Shown here: piece by piece, positions 38,367 to 47,160 of the stretch
Layout: the number at the start of each line of letters is the position of its first letter
Numbering within the stretch: position 1 is the first letter of the stretch
Assembly (NCBI RefSeq): GCF_013114545.1
Contig: NZ_VTXI01000016.1
Coordinates: 62,001 to 126,000 of the forward strand
Direction of reading: 5' to 3'
From: Vibrio sp. RE86
GTDB lineage: Bacteria > Pseudomonadota > Gammaproteobacteria > Enterobacterales > Vibrionaceae
Length of the DNA: 64,000 nucleotides
The notes under the pieces: model-generated
What the model saw: only the letters and a program-made list of their open reading frames with translations
Databases searched by the model: none
Told to the model about the DNA's origin: nothing
Translations under genes and position numbers: made by a program

Positions 38367-39070
38367 TGCCAGCCCTCCTTGATGACACCGCCTAATTGGA
38401 GGTATTCCTCGCGGTCGATGCGTGTGAACTTAACCTGTGTACCGATTGAAAAGGGCAAAATTGATGCATCTTGAGGGTTATACAAATCTGATGGGCAATT
38501 GCCGATAATATTCCACCCCCCAGGGCTTTCGCTTGGATAGATAGCCGTTTGATTATTGGCGATACCAACGCTTCCTTTCGGCAATGATACTCTTGGGGAC
38601 GGCTTTCTAGGTAAACTCAGGCTCGATGCAACCTCGGTAAGAAATGCGAAACCAGGCGCAAACCCGATTGCACTGACGGTATAGGTTGTGCCTAAGTGTG
38701 TTTCAATAACATGGTCAATGGAAAGCCCGTTTTGCTGATATGTCGCAAGGTCTGGGCCGACTTCGAGGTCGTAGTAGATTGGCAATTCGAGTATTTGAGG
38801 TTGGTGTTGCTCAGGCATATTTTCAACGGCCTGTAAGACGACTTTCTCAAGGTAAGGGACGAACTCAAAGATCGAAATTCGATGGGGCAAATAATCAATT
38901 AAGATGGAGTCGAAAGAAGGGGTGACGTTCATCACCCAAACACCAAGTTGATTGGCTAAATATTGGCTTATTTCACCAATTACCCATGATAGGTGGTCGC
39001 TAGGCTCATGGTTAAAACGAATCAAAATAGAGCATTCGGCGACAGGGTCGATTGAGGTTTCTAATTTCAT
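38363..39070 (-). CDS. pxpB: 5-oxoprolinase subunit B (PxpB, KipI-type)
   Basis: 235 residues, within the normal range. Family motifs include SAIGFAPGFAFLTEV, LPRKPSPRVSLPKGSVGIANNQTAIYPSESPGGWNIIG, and a helical N-terminal part. It forms the complex with PxpC that provides ATP-dependent activation of 5-oxoproline; the homologue KipI also inhibits a sporulation kinase in Bacillus. It overlaps both neighbours: TAATG with pxpA and a four-base overlap with pxpC. Confidence 0.93.
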   Translation of the reverse strand: MKLETSIDPVAECSILIRFNHEPSDHLSWVIGEISQYLANQLGVWVMNVTPSFDSILIDYLPHRISIFEFVPYLEKVVLQAVENMPEQHQPQILELPIYYDLEVGPDLATYQQNGLSIDHVIETHLGTTYTVSAIGFAPGFAFLTEVASSLSLPRKPSPRVSLPKGSVGIANNQTAIYPSESPGGWNIIGNCPSDLYNPQDASILPFSIGTQVKFTRIDREEYLQLGGVIKEGWQ

Positions 39071-39822
39071 TATGCGCTTCCCTCTGTCTCGATGATCTTT
39101 TTAATGTTTTGAATGAGCGCAATATTCTCTTCGTTGTCACCATGTACACAGATGGTATCGGCTTCCAACGGGATTGAGTAGCCATCGATTGTCCGAACTT
39201 TTTTATAGCGAACAATCTGAGCAACTTGATCAAGCAACTCTTCACGATTATGAATCACTGCATTTGATAAACTTCTTGGAACGAGAAGACCATTAGCAAG
39301 ATAACGTCGGTCTGCAAATGCCTCAAAAAGCAGGGGGACCTCATAGCGATCGGCGATGTTAAGTAATTCTTGATTATTGGTGATCGCTAACGTCATTAGT
39401 GGCAGAGAAAAGCTTGATACGGCATCTACGACGGCTTCAAAAATTTCGGGATTCGTTTGCATGTCGTTATATAAAGCACCATGAGGCTTTACGTATTTAA
39501 GTTCCACGTTATGGCTTCTGCACAATGCCTCAAGCGCGCCAATTTGATAAATTAGCATCGCCGTAATCTCTTGCGGCTGCATGGGAATAGAGCGGCGACC
39601 AAAGCCCTGCAAATCTGGGTAACTTGGGTGAGCGCCAATTTCTACATCGTGGCTTAAGGCGAGCTTAATCGTATGATCCATAATGGAAGGATCAGAGGCG
39701 TGGAAGCCACATGCAATGTTCGCCATGTCAATGTGAGGCATGACAGCAGAATCATTGCCCATTTCCCACTGACCAAAGCTCTCTCCCATATCACAGTTAA
39801 GGTAGATAGACGGTTTTCTCAT
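39070..39822 (-). CDS. pxpA: 5-oxoprolinase subunit A (PxpA, LamB/YcsF)
   Basis: 250 residues from ATG 39822, preceded by CGGAA; a TTG three codons earlier is rejected. The signature opening LNCDMGESFG is followed by NIACGFHASDP, IGAHPSYPD and KPHGALYN, the LamB/YcsF hallmarks containing metal-binding residues. It is the hydrolytic subunit converting 5-oxoproline to glutamate. First gene of pxpABC; its promoter lies in 39823-39992, shared with the divergent TonB-receptor operon. Confidence 0.94.
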   Translation of the reverse strand: MRKPSIYLNCDMGESFGQWEMGNDSAVMPHIDMANIACGFHASDPSIMDHTIKLALSHDVEIGAHPSYPDLQGFGRRSIPMQPQEITAMLIYQIGALEALCRSHNVELKYVKPHGALYNDMQTNPEIFEAVVDAVSSFSLPLMTLAITNNQELLNIADRYEVPLLFEAFADRRYLANGLLVPRSLSNAVIHNREELLDQVAQIVRYKKVRTIDGYSIPLEADTICVHGDNEENIALIQNIKKIIETEGSA

Positions 39823-39992
39823 CGATAACAATTCCGTTGCATGAGTTTGCTAGTAACATCTTCGAATTAAAGAAAATAAACAGTGATCCGATTCATCATT
39901 TGATTAACAAAAAGTAAAAACATATCGTTCCGTATGTAAATTGATATTAATAGATGGAATAATAGCGATTCCTAATATTTTACGGTTTAGCA

Positions 39993-42029
39993 ATGCTTAC
40001 ACGTCTGCACCTATCGATCCTAGCCGCAATCACTTGTTCGCCTTCAATCGCGAGTGATGATCTTACCGATCTTATGTCTATGAGTTTAGAAGAACTTTCT
40101 ATGCTTGACGTTACTATGGAGACGGCTTCAAAGTTTTCACAGCAGCTGACGGATATTCCAGCTGCTGTCTACGTATTGGATGGAGAACGAATTAAGAGGA
40201 GTGGAGCCAGTACTATTTCTGAAGCATTAGCTTTGGTGCCGGGGTTAAGGGTGAGTAGCTTCTCTGCTGCTGAGCCAAATGTATCGAGCAGGGGATTCCA
40301 CGGAGGACTATTTAACAAAATGTTAGTCCTCCAAGATGGACGTAGCCTGTATAGCCCCGTTTATGGTGGAGTATATTGGGCAGATATTGATTACATTCTT
40401 GATGATATAGAACGTATCGAAATCTTGAGAGGGCCGGCCGGAACCATATGGGGAGGTAATGCAGAAAACGGGGTGATCAATATTGTCACCAAATCTGCTG
40501 CCGATACTCAAGGTGGTTTGGCTTCTGCAAGCTATAAACAATATGGTAGCTATGACGCTTCAGTACGTCAGGGATTTCAAGTCAATGATTCCGTCTACGG
40601 ACGAGCGTTTTATAAGTTCAAGTCAGTAAAGCGGGATCCTACCAGCGTATCAACTCGTTGGAATATGCATAATGCTGGTTTCGTGTTTGAAGATGTTGAT
40701 GATTGGACACTGCGAATTGGGGCTGAGCAATCAGGTTTTGAAGAAGATATTTATAAGGTGAGCTATGAAAATGGCTATTACACCAATATCTCGTCTACAA
40801 AAGAAACGATAGACAGCTACTCCTATTACGCACAATTTGATAAGTCGTTAGAGCTCAGTGAACATACCGATAGTACGTATCGACTATGGTTTCAGCAGAA
40901 CCACGACAGCGCCTATGATGCGCCAGGGGACTACTTCACTCTTGATGCAGAAGCAAACTTTATTACTGAACTGTCAGCGAGCCACAAATTAACTTATGGG
41001 GTCGGGTATCGACTCATCCACCTCGATTTTTTCCATCAATTCAATGACTATGACTTTGATGATGTCCACTATTATATCCGTTTGTACAATATTGAATCGG
41101 CTACGGATAGCATCGTAAACGGCTTTATTCAACATGAGGGTGCTTGGACTGATAATAAGTTTACGTCCATTGTTGGTGTTAAAGTGGAATATTTCGAGCA
41201 AAACGATCAAATTGAACTATCTCCACAAATAAGATCAGTTTATACACTCGACGCAATGAATAGCGTTTGGGCGGGAGTCGGAAGAAGCGCCATCGCTCCC
41301 TCTTATATGGATACCAACTCAGCTTATATCGCAAATGGTGTGTATTGCCCGCAGGGCAGCGATTGTTCATCAAATCCAAATGGTCATGAATATTTTTATG
41401 CACTGTATTTACCCAACAATGCGAATAGTGTCGAAAGTGTGGTGACTTACGAGATCGGCCACAGATTTATGGCCAATGAATTTGAGCTAGATAGTACCCT
41501 GTTTTACAGTCAGTACGATAATATCGTTGGGCACGAGTACGTGGGTCGTTGGCCAAGTCATGATCAGGTGGATATCTACTCATCAAATTATGACTATACT
41601 GTCGATTCATTTGGTCTTGAAGTTGCTTCACACTGGATGATTAATGAAGTTGTTTCGTTATACGGGACATACAGTTACTTAACGATGGACCAAGACTGGA
41701 ACGGTCACTCTTCTAGTACTGGTAGCGACGAAGATTACTACTCTATTGATAGCCAGCATTTAGCGTCACTGCAGACTTTATGGAGTATCAATGAACAACT
41801 TCAATTGGATATGGTCCTTAAAGCGCAATCAATCGATTACACGACGGATATTTCAATAGATAACTTCATCGCATTGGATGTCAGGCTTGGTTGGCAACAC
41901 TCGGAACAAACACCACTAGTGGAGCTTATAGTTAAGAATTTGGGTGAAAAAGAAGGCTATTACGAAGACGTTGCGAGCTACTACAAACAAGAACAAAGCG
42001 TTGCGGTAAGGATGAGCTATGCCTACTAA
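39993..42029 (+). CDS. TonB-dependent outer-membrane receptor, operon with YfiR and a diguanylate cyclase
   Basis: 678 residues. A signal peptide (about 1-20) is followed by a plug domain (about 40-160; ASKFSQQLTDIPAAVYVLDGE, RGFHGGLFNKMLVLQDGR, ERIEILRGPAGTIWGGNAENGVINIVTK) and a 22-strand-type barrel ending in an aromatic residue (MSYAY). No clear TonB box is visible. No Fur box was found upstream. Substrate unknown. Its last codons overlap the yfiR-like ATG by 11 bases, so the receptor is translationally linked to a c-di-GMP signalling pair. I infer a role in sensing or signalling rather than simple iron uptake. Confidence 0.88.
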   Translation: MLTRLHLSILAAITCSPSIASDDLTDLMSMSLEELSMLDVTMETASKFSQQLTDIPAAVYVLDGERIKRSGASTISEALALVPGLRVSSFSAAEPNVSSRGFHGGLFNKMLVLQDGRSLYSPVYGGVYWADIDYILDDIERIEILRGPAGTIWGGNAENGVINIVTKSAADTQGGLASASYKQYGSYDASVRQGFQVNDSVYGRAFYKFKSVKRDPTSVSTRWNMHNAGFVFEDVDDWTLRIGAEQSGFEEDIYKVSYENGYYTNISSTKETIDSYSYYAQFDKSLELSEHTDSTYRLWFQQNHDSAYDAPGDYFTLDAEANFITELSASHKLTYGVGYRLIHLDFFHQFNDYDFDDVHYYIRLYNIESATDSIVNGFIQHEGAWTDNKFTSIVGVKVEYFEQNDQIELSPQIRSVYTLDAMNSVWAGVGRSAIAPSYMDTNSAYIANGVYCPQGSDCSSNPNGHEYFYALYLPNNANSVESVVTYEIGHRFMANEFELDSTLFYSQYDNIVGHEYVGRWPSHDQVDIYSSNYDYTVDSFGLEVASHWMINEVVSLYGTYSYLTMDQDWNGHSSSTGSDEDYYSIDSQHLASLQTLWSINEQLQLDMVLKAQSIDYTTDISIDNFIALDVRLGWQHSEQTPLVELIVKNLGEKEGYYEDVASYYKQEQSVAVRMSYAY

Positions 42030-42516
42030 GATGCTTGTGAAAATTGTTGCGCTTTGTACCTGCATTATTGGGGGTATATCGCCTGCCGTAGCCAAATATA
42101 CGCCAGAGCAAGTCAAGGCTGTTTACCTTTATCGAATCGCAACCTTCATTCAATGGGAAAATGAAGAAGAGATGCGTGAAATTAATATCTGTGTCGTTGA
42201 TGATTCTGCCATCGAAGCGGTGCTGCGAAAGATTACTCAAGACAAGCAGGTTCGTAATAAACCGCTTCGTATCACCAAAACCAATTGCCACGTTCTCTAT
42301 TTTGCAAAGCAAGCGACGGTTCACGCGCTTAATCAACTCGATCGCAATATAGTGACGATTGGTGGAACGCAGGGCTTCACCGCAAGTGGTGGCGCAATTG
42401 AACTGGTTGAGAAGAGCGGAAAAATCAGACCTAAAGTCGATTTAGGTAATATTCAAGGGTATCGACTCTCAGCGAATTTTCTTCGTGTAGCCGATGTAGA
42501 AGGAGGTCGTGAATAA
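42019..42516 (+). CDS. YfiR family periplasmic protein (DUF4154)
   Basis: 165 residues. A signal peptide (about 1-26, ending AVAK) leads into YTPEQVKAVYLYRIATFIQW, the opening of YfiR/DUF4154 proteins. Two Cys remain in the mature chain (NICVVD and TNCHVLYF), suggesting one disulfide. YfiR is the periplasmic repressor of the membrane cyclase YfiN in Pseudomonas and of related proteins in other bacteria. Here it is sandwiched between the TonB receptor (11-base overlap) and a YfiN-like cyclase (TAATG overlap), matching that role. Confidence 0.88.
   Translation: MPTKMLVKIVALCTCIIGGISPAVAKYTPEQVKAVYLYRIATFIQWENEEEMREINICVVDDSAIEAVLRKITQDKQVRNKPLRITKTNCHVLYFAKQATVHALNQLDRNIVTIGGTQGFTASGGAIELVEKSGKIRPKVDLGNIQGYRLSANFLRVADVEGGRE
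42500..42507 (+). promoter_or_regulatory. Strong ribosome binding site for the YfiN-like cyclase
   Basis: AAGGAGGT is an exact Shine-Dalgarno core eight bases before the ATG at 42516, inside the end of the YfiR-like coding sequence. It fixes the start and suggests efficient translation within the overlapping operon. Confidence 0.75.
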
Positions 42517-44483
42517 TGAAACTCCTCACTAACATGTCACTTAAGAGCAAGTTGATTATTCCGATCATCGTATTTACTGGAATGATCTTCATTGTTTCTC
42601 AAAGCTATGCGTTCTTTAACTCCTTTGAAACTCAAAAAGAAAATCTCATCAACAGAGTTGGCGTATTAGCAAAAGGCGTTGCTTATAATCTGCAAGCCGC
42701 CATTCTATTTAGCGACAGTCTTAGTGCCACTGAGGTACTTGATTCTTTTTCCGCTGATGATGAAGTTTATCGAGTAAAGCTTTATACATCCGATGGTCAG
42801 TTGTTCGCGATGTATGAAAAAGAGGGAGAGGTCGCGCCAGTTCCAACCGAGCGACAGCGCAAAGAAATTAACCAGAAACGATACTCCATCGGCAGTGATT
42901 ACATTTTTCTGTTGGTCCCAGTAGAGGTCGAACAAGAAGTGATCGCCAATCTGCGGGTCACTATTTCAAAAGCGTCATTTCAAAAGCTCTATACCAATGC
43001 AATGATGAACAGTCTGGTCTTTTTCTTGCTCCTTGCTCTTGCTGGCTTTGTCCTTTACATGACGGTCGAAAAGTACATCGTCGGGCCTGTTTACAGCCTT
43101 AATGTTGGAATGCGTTCATTCATCGATAGAAAGCAATCCGCGCTTAATGTTGTACCTGCTGCCAATGATGAGATTGGCGCATTAGTAAAAGCTTTTAACA
43201 CCATGCTGGACCGGCTAAAACAGCGAGATCAACAGGTGGCCTTTACACTTGATAAGCTAGAGGAAGAGAAATCGTTTGCAAACGAGGTGGTTGAGACCGT
43301 TAAGCATGCTCTGATTGTTGTTAACTCGTACGGTGAGATCATTCACTTTAACCCGGCTACTTGTGACGTATTCCGTTGTACTGCGGCTTACTTAAAGGGA
43401 GCAAAGCTTGTCGAGCTAATCAATGAAAGTGATACCTCTGTAATCAATGACGCAATAAACAATAATATTGAATTCACCGATAAACAGATCTGGGTAAAGG
43501 ATGTGTTTAAGCAGCATCAGCTTCTGCAAATAACATCAACCCAGTTAAGCAAACCTGGTCAGATATTGTTTGCGATACAAGATGTTACCGATGTTGAAGC
43601 GGCACTTCGTCGTCAACGACTTGCTGCAGGTGTATTTGAAAATAGCCAAGATGGCTTAATCGTTACGGATGATCACGACATCATTACTATGGTTAACCCA
43701 GCGGTTTCGCGATTGCTTGGCTTTACGCAGGAAACCTTATTAGGCAAAAAACCTGAACAGACCTTTGAATGGCAACAGTTTTGCTCTTTGATGCCAACGA
43801 TTAAAGAATCCGTTGAAAAATATGGACAGTGGCAAGGAGAAATTTGGGAAAAACACCTGTTTGGACATAAGGTTCCGATGTTCGTCAAAGTGTCTAGAAT
43901 CATCAGTTCAGAGGGAAGTAATCAATTCGACTACGTCTATATATTGTCTGATCTTTCGAACCTTAAAGAGATGGAACGATTAGAATATCTTGCTCACCAT
44001 GACTCTCTCACTGGACTTGCAAATCGCGCGAAATTGTATCGCGTGCTTGATGAAATAACTAAGCAAGAACAGCCTCTGAGCAAAGGACTCGCTTTACTTT
44101 ACCTCGATCTTGATGGGTTTAAAGGCGTCAACGATACTTATGGTCATGACGCGGGTGATGAAGTGCTCAAGCAAGTTGCTGAACGTCTATTATCCAAAGT
44201 CAGTAGCAAAGACCTCGTTGCTCGTTTGTCGGGAGATGAATTTGTTGTCTTGCTCTCGTCAACGGATCCAGAAAGCGCTTCGCACTTAGCGAAGGAGACC
44301 ATTGCCTTGATTGAGCAGGACATCGTCTACAAGGGGCGTGTATTAAATGTTGGTGCAAGTATCGGCGTTCAATATAACCAGTCCAATTCGCAAGACTTAG
44401 ACCAGTTGTTGAAAGCGGCAGATACTGCGATGTATGAAGCGAAAACGAGCGGAAAAGGGCGTTATGTGGTCAATCAATGCTGA
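42516..44483 (+). CDS. YfiN-like membrane diguanylate cyclase (CHASE8-HAMP-PAS-GGDEF)
   Basis: 655 residues. Transmembrane helix one (about 12-33), a periplasmic CHASE8-like region (about 36-150; YNLQAAILFSDSLSATEVLDSF), helix two (about 165-187), HAMP (about 188-240), one or two PAS domains (about 265-485), and a GGDEF domain (about 490-655). The active-site signature is SGDEF at residues 572-576, a variant compatible with activity; metal-binding YLDLDGFKGVND is intact. Expected to make c-di-GMP when released from its YfiR-like partner. The overlap with yfiR and the exact Shine-Dalgarno support the start. Confidence 0.92.
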   Translation: MKLLTNMSLKSKLIIPIIVFTGMIFIVSQSYAFFNSFETQKENLINRVGVLAKGVAYNLQAAILFSDSLSATEVLDSFSADDEVYRVKLYTSDGQLFAMYEKEGEVAPVPTERQRKEINQKRYSIGSDYIFLLVPVEVEQEVIANLRVTISKASFQKLYTNAMMNSLVFFLLLALAGFVLYMTVEKYIVGPVYSLNVGMRSFIDRKQSALNVVPAANDEIGALVKAFNTMLDRLKQRDQQVAFTLDKLEEEKSFANEVVETVKHALIVVNSYGEIIHFNPATCDVFRCTAAYLKGAKLVELINESDTSVINDAINNNIEFTDKQIWVKDVFKQHQLLQITSTQLSKPGQILFAIQDVTDVEAALRRQRLAAGVFENSQDGLIVTDDHDIITMVNPAVSRLLGFTQETLLGKKPEQTFEWQQFCSLMPTIKESVEKYGQWQGEIWEKHLFGHKVPMFVKVSRIISSEGSNQFDYVYILSDLSNLKEMERLEYLAHHDSLTGLANRAKLYRVLDEITKQEQPLSKGLALLYLDLDGFKGVNDTYGHDAGDEVLKQVAERLLSKVSSKDLVARLSGDEFVVLLSSTDPESASHLAKETIALIEQDIVYKGRVLNVGASIGVQYNQSNSQDLDQLLKAADTAMYEAKTSGKGRYVVNQC

Positions 44484-44568
44484 TAAGGGACGGTTGTCTC
44501 AAACTTGTTCTATGCTTTGGTTGTCGAATTTACTACCATAAGAACAACGTTTTCAGAAGGTTAGTATA

Positions 44569-45585
44569 ATGAATGTACTTGTAACCGGTGGCATGGGCTA
44601 TATTGGCAGCCACACTTGTATCCAAATGATTGAAGCAGGGATGACACCTGTAATCCTTGATAACTTGTATAACAGCAAATCGACAGTATTAGAGCGCATT
44701 GAGAAAGTATCCGGTGTACGCCCTAAGTTCATCGAAGGTGACATCAGAAATAAGTCACTACTTGTTGATGCATTAAGCTCAAATGATATTGAAGCGGTGA
44801 TTCATTTTGCGGGTCTAAAAGCTGTCGGTGAGTCAGTTGAAAAGCCTCTTGAATACTATGACAACAACGTCAATGGCACGCTTGTACTAGTGGATGCAAT
44901 GCGTGAAGCCGGTGTTAAGTCATTGGTGTTCTCTTCTTCTGCCACTGTTTATGGCGATCCAGCCTCTGTGCCAATTACGGAAGATTTTCCGACTAGTGCG
45001 ACTAACCCATATGGTCGCAGTAAACTAATGGTCGAAGAGTGTTTAACAGACTTTCAGAAAGCTAACCCAGACTGGAGCATAACGCTGCTTCGTTACTTCA
45101 ACCCAGTCGGCTCGCATCCAACGGGTGAGCTGGGCGAAGATCCACAAGGTATTCCTAACAACCTAATGCCATTTGTATCGCAAGTTGCCGTTGGTCGTCG
45201 TGAGTTTCTTTCTGTGTTTGGTAATGACTACCCAACGCCAGATGGAACAGGTGTTCGTGACTATATCCATGTTATGGATCTGTCGGACGGCCATATTGCG
45301 GCACTACAAAAGGTAGGGTGTAAAGAGGGGCTTCATATTTATAACCTTGGGACCGGAAACGGTTCGAGTGTGCTTGACATGGTTAAGGCTTTCGAAGCTG
45401 CATCAGGCAAAGAGGTTTCGTATAAGATCGTTGAACGCCGCCCTGGTGATATCGCTGAATGTTGGGCAGACCCAGCTAAAGCGAAAGCAGAACTAGAATG
45501 GCAAGCTACACGCTCTCTAGATGAGATGACAGCGGATACATGGCGTTGGCAATCAAATAACCCTCAGGGTTACCCAGAAGCATAG
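44569..45585 (+). CDS. galE: UDP-glucose 4-epimerase
   Basis: 338 residues, the E. coli GalE length. NAD-binding TGGMGYIGSH, catalytic Ser in FSSSATVYG and the Tyr-x3-Lys in YGRSK are intact, with the NxxG substrate motif (NPVGSHPTG). It interconverts UDP-glucose and UDP-galactose for galactose use and surface polysaccharides. No gal genes adjoin it, so it probably serves surface-sugar synthesis. AGAAGGT precedes the ATG. Terminated at 45606-45637. Confidence 0.96.
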   Translation: MNVLVTGGMGYIGSHTCIQMIEAGMTPVILDNLYNSKSTVLERIEKVSGVRPKFIEGDIRNKSLLVDALSSNDIEAVIHFAGLKAVGESVEKPLEYYDNNVNGTLVLVDAMREAGVKSLVFSSSATVYGDPASVPITEDFPTSATNPYGRSKLMVEECLTDFQKANPDWSITLLRYFNPVGSHPTGELGEDPQGIPNNLMPFVSQVAVGRREFLSVFGNDYPTPDGTGVRDYIHVMDLSDGHIAALQKVGCKEGLHIYNLGTGNGSSVLDMVKAFEAASGKEVSYKIVERRPGDIAECWADPAKAKAELEWQATRSLDEMTADTWRWQSNNPQGYPEA

Positions 45586-45605
45586 TATCGCTTAGATTGA
45601 TCAAT

Positions 45606-45637
45606 AAAGCCGCCTACATAGGGCGGCTTTGTTATTT
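45606..45637. terminator. Terminator between galE and the M16-like gene
   Basis: AAAGCCGCC, loop TACATAG, GGCGGCTTTGTTATTT. It lies between convergent genes. Confidence 0.82.
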
Positions 45638-45650
45638 ATGATGCTTGTTG

Positions 45651-46943
45651 TTACAAGGTCACGCTATTGGCTGTAGACCATACTTGTTCGAAGTCTTTGC
45701 TAATGTCGAATTCGTTAAGGTGTGCAACATGGAAGTTAAGCAAATCCAAATCATAAGAAGGTGCGGTGTATACCATTCCGTTGTTGACGGCGCTTACTAA
45801 TCTGTCTGCTTGATCTTTGGTATAGTTAACACGGTTACCTGAACGAGTTTGTTGCTCCAATTGCTTTCTTAATTGGCTAACAACCATTTCGTACTCAGCT
45901 TGTTTAAAGCCAGAAGCGAGAGCACGTTTAATCTCTGTATCAACAATGTCGTGCGCAAGCGTTTTTTCAGTTTCGCTAAGTTCTTCAATGCGAACCTGAG
46001 AGAGCAGTTTGTGATCAAATAGCATTTGGCTATCTACAAATACTTTACCCGCTAAATTTTGCTCGTTCATAGCGGCTTGAATGCGTTGTTCCAACATTTT
46101 ATTTGCTAGTGTCTTTTTCAGAACTTCTTTGCGTTGGAGTTTACTATCTGATTCATCTTGAAATTCAGTCAATGCACTGACTGCGACAGAGTCAGGTGAC
46201 TCAATGTGATAGGCCATCTCTAAAGCTGGTGTAAATTCACTTATGATGCTGGTCTTGTGTTGCAAGTTACTGAAGTTGCGTGTTATCGCTTTTGTTAACG
46301 CTCGGGTATCCACACCTCCAGCAACAATGATTGTCATATTGTCTGGCGCATAGTGGGTGTTCTTAAAACTCCCAACGGCTTCAATTGGTGTTGCTTGCAT
46401 CGAAGTAAGATCAAAAGGTGCGATAGAGTGGTTCATCGACAAGCTTTCTAGATGTTGCTGGTTTAACACTTGCTGGATGTCAGTCAATGCAGAATTCACT
46501 GAGCTCTGAAAGCTATCTTCATCAATTGAATGGGTTTGTTTCATTCCACTGAGTAGCGTAACCAACTGAGATTCAATCACACCTGAGTCAGCGGAATCTA
46601 GGTCGAGACTGAAAATGGTCTGTTGAAAGCCCGTTGTTGCATGCCATTGGGTTTCGGAGACTGAGTCTAATGCCGCGATACGAGCCGTTGGCATATCCTG
46701 AAGCTCTTGCGCTACGCCAGAACCAATTCGAACTCGAATCGAAGTTTCAGTTGCTGTCCGCGAGGTTGGCAAAATAATGTAACGAACACCGTTAGACAGT
46801 GTTTTTACGGTTGTCGATTTTGGTAACTGAATATCAGTGTGAGTAAACCAAAGATTGCTATTTGGATTGGCAAATGATTGGCTAGATAACAGGGCAGAGC
46901 AAGCAAGTAATGTGGTGGCAATATGACGAACTGAGATAGACAC
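45651..46943 (-). CDS. M16 peptidase-like protein lacking the zinc-binding motif
   Basis: About 430 residues from GTG 46943, chosen because GGAG sits six bases upstream and the GTG opens a signal peptide (about 1-25); an upstream TTG is less likely. The chain has an N-terminal M16 half (VKTLSNGVRYIILPT, RVRIGSGVAQE) and an M16_C half (HYAPDNMTIIVAGGVDTRAL). The HxxEH zinc motif that should follow the GSG segment is absent (RIAALDS there instead). It is probably a non-catalytic periplasmic partner, as in dimeric M16 pairs, but no catalytic partner is nearby. Confidence 0.75.
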   Translation of the reverse strand: MSISVRHIATTLLACSALLSSQSFANPNSNLWFTHTDIQLPKSTTVKTLSNGVRYIILPTSRTATETSIRVRIGSGVAQELQDMPTARIAALDSVSETQWHATTGFQQTIFSLDLDSADSGVIESQLVTLLSGMKQTHSIDEDSFQSSVNSALTDIQQVLNQQHLESLSMNHSIAPFDLTSMQATPIEAVGSFKNTHYAPDNMTIIVAGGVDTRALTKAITRNFSNLQHKTSIISEFTPALEMAYHIESPDSVAVSALTEFQDESDSKLQRKEVLKKTLANKMLEQRIQAAMNEQNLAGKVFVDSQMLFDHKLLSQVRIEELSETEKTLAHDIVDTEIKRALASGFKQAEYEMVVSQLRKQLEQQTRSGNRVNYTKDQADRLVSAVNNGMVYTAPSYDLDLLNFHVAHLNEFDISKDFEQVWSTANSVTL

Positions 46944-47160
46944 GTATTTCTCCGGAAGCAAATTTGGTTGTGTTCCGTGTTCTTAGTAAAGCCCCAAAAA
47001 GCATTACTGTATCTATCCGTGATACTAAACTACTGCACAATAACTCGTGCACAAGTCGAACGTTATTTATAAATTTGAGCAGATTCTCTACAATTTCTCA
47101 GCGTGAGTCAAATCGAATGATGAATTCAATGAATGAGTCTTAAAGATGAGATTGGACTAG

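Noticed and set aside
39915..39940. Imperfect inverted repeat ACATA/TATGT before the TonB receptor
   Set aside because: Arms are short with mismatches inside; it does not match Fur or another known site and is common in AT-rich DNA.
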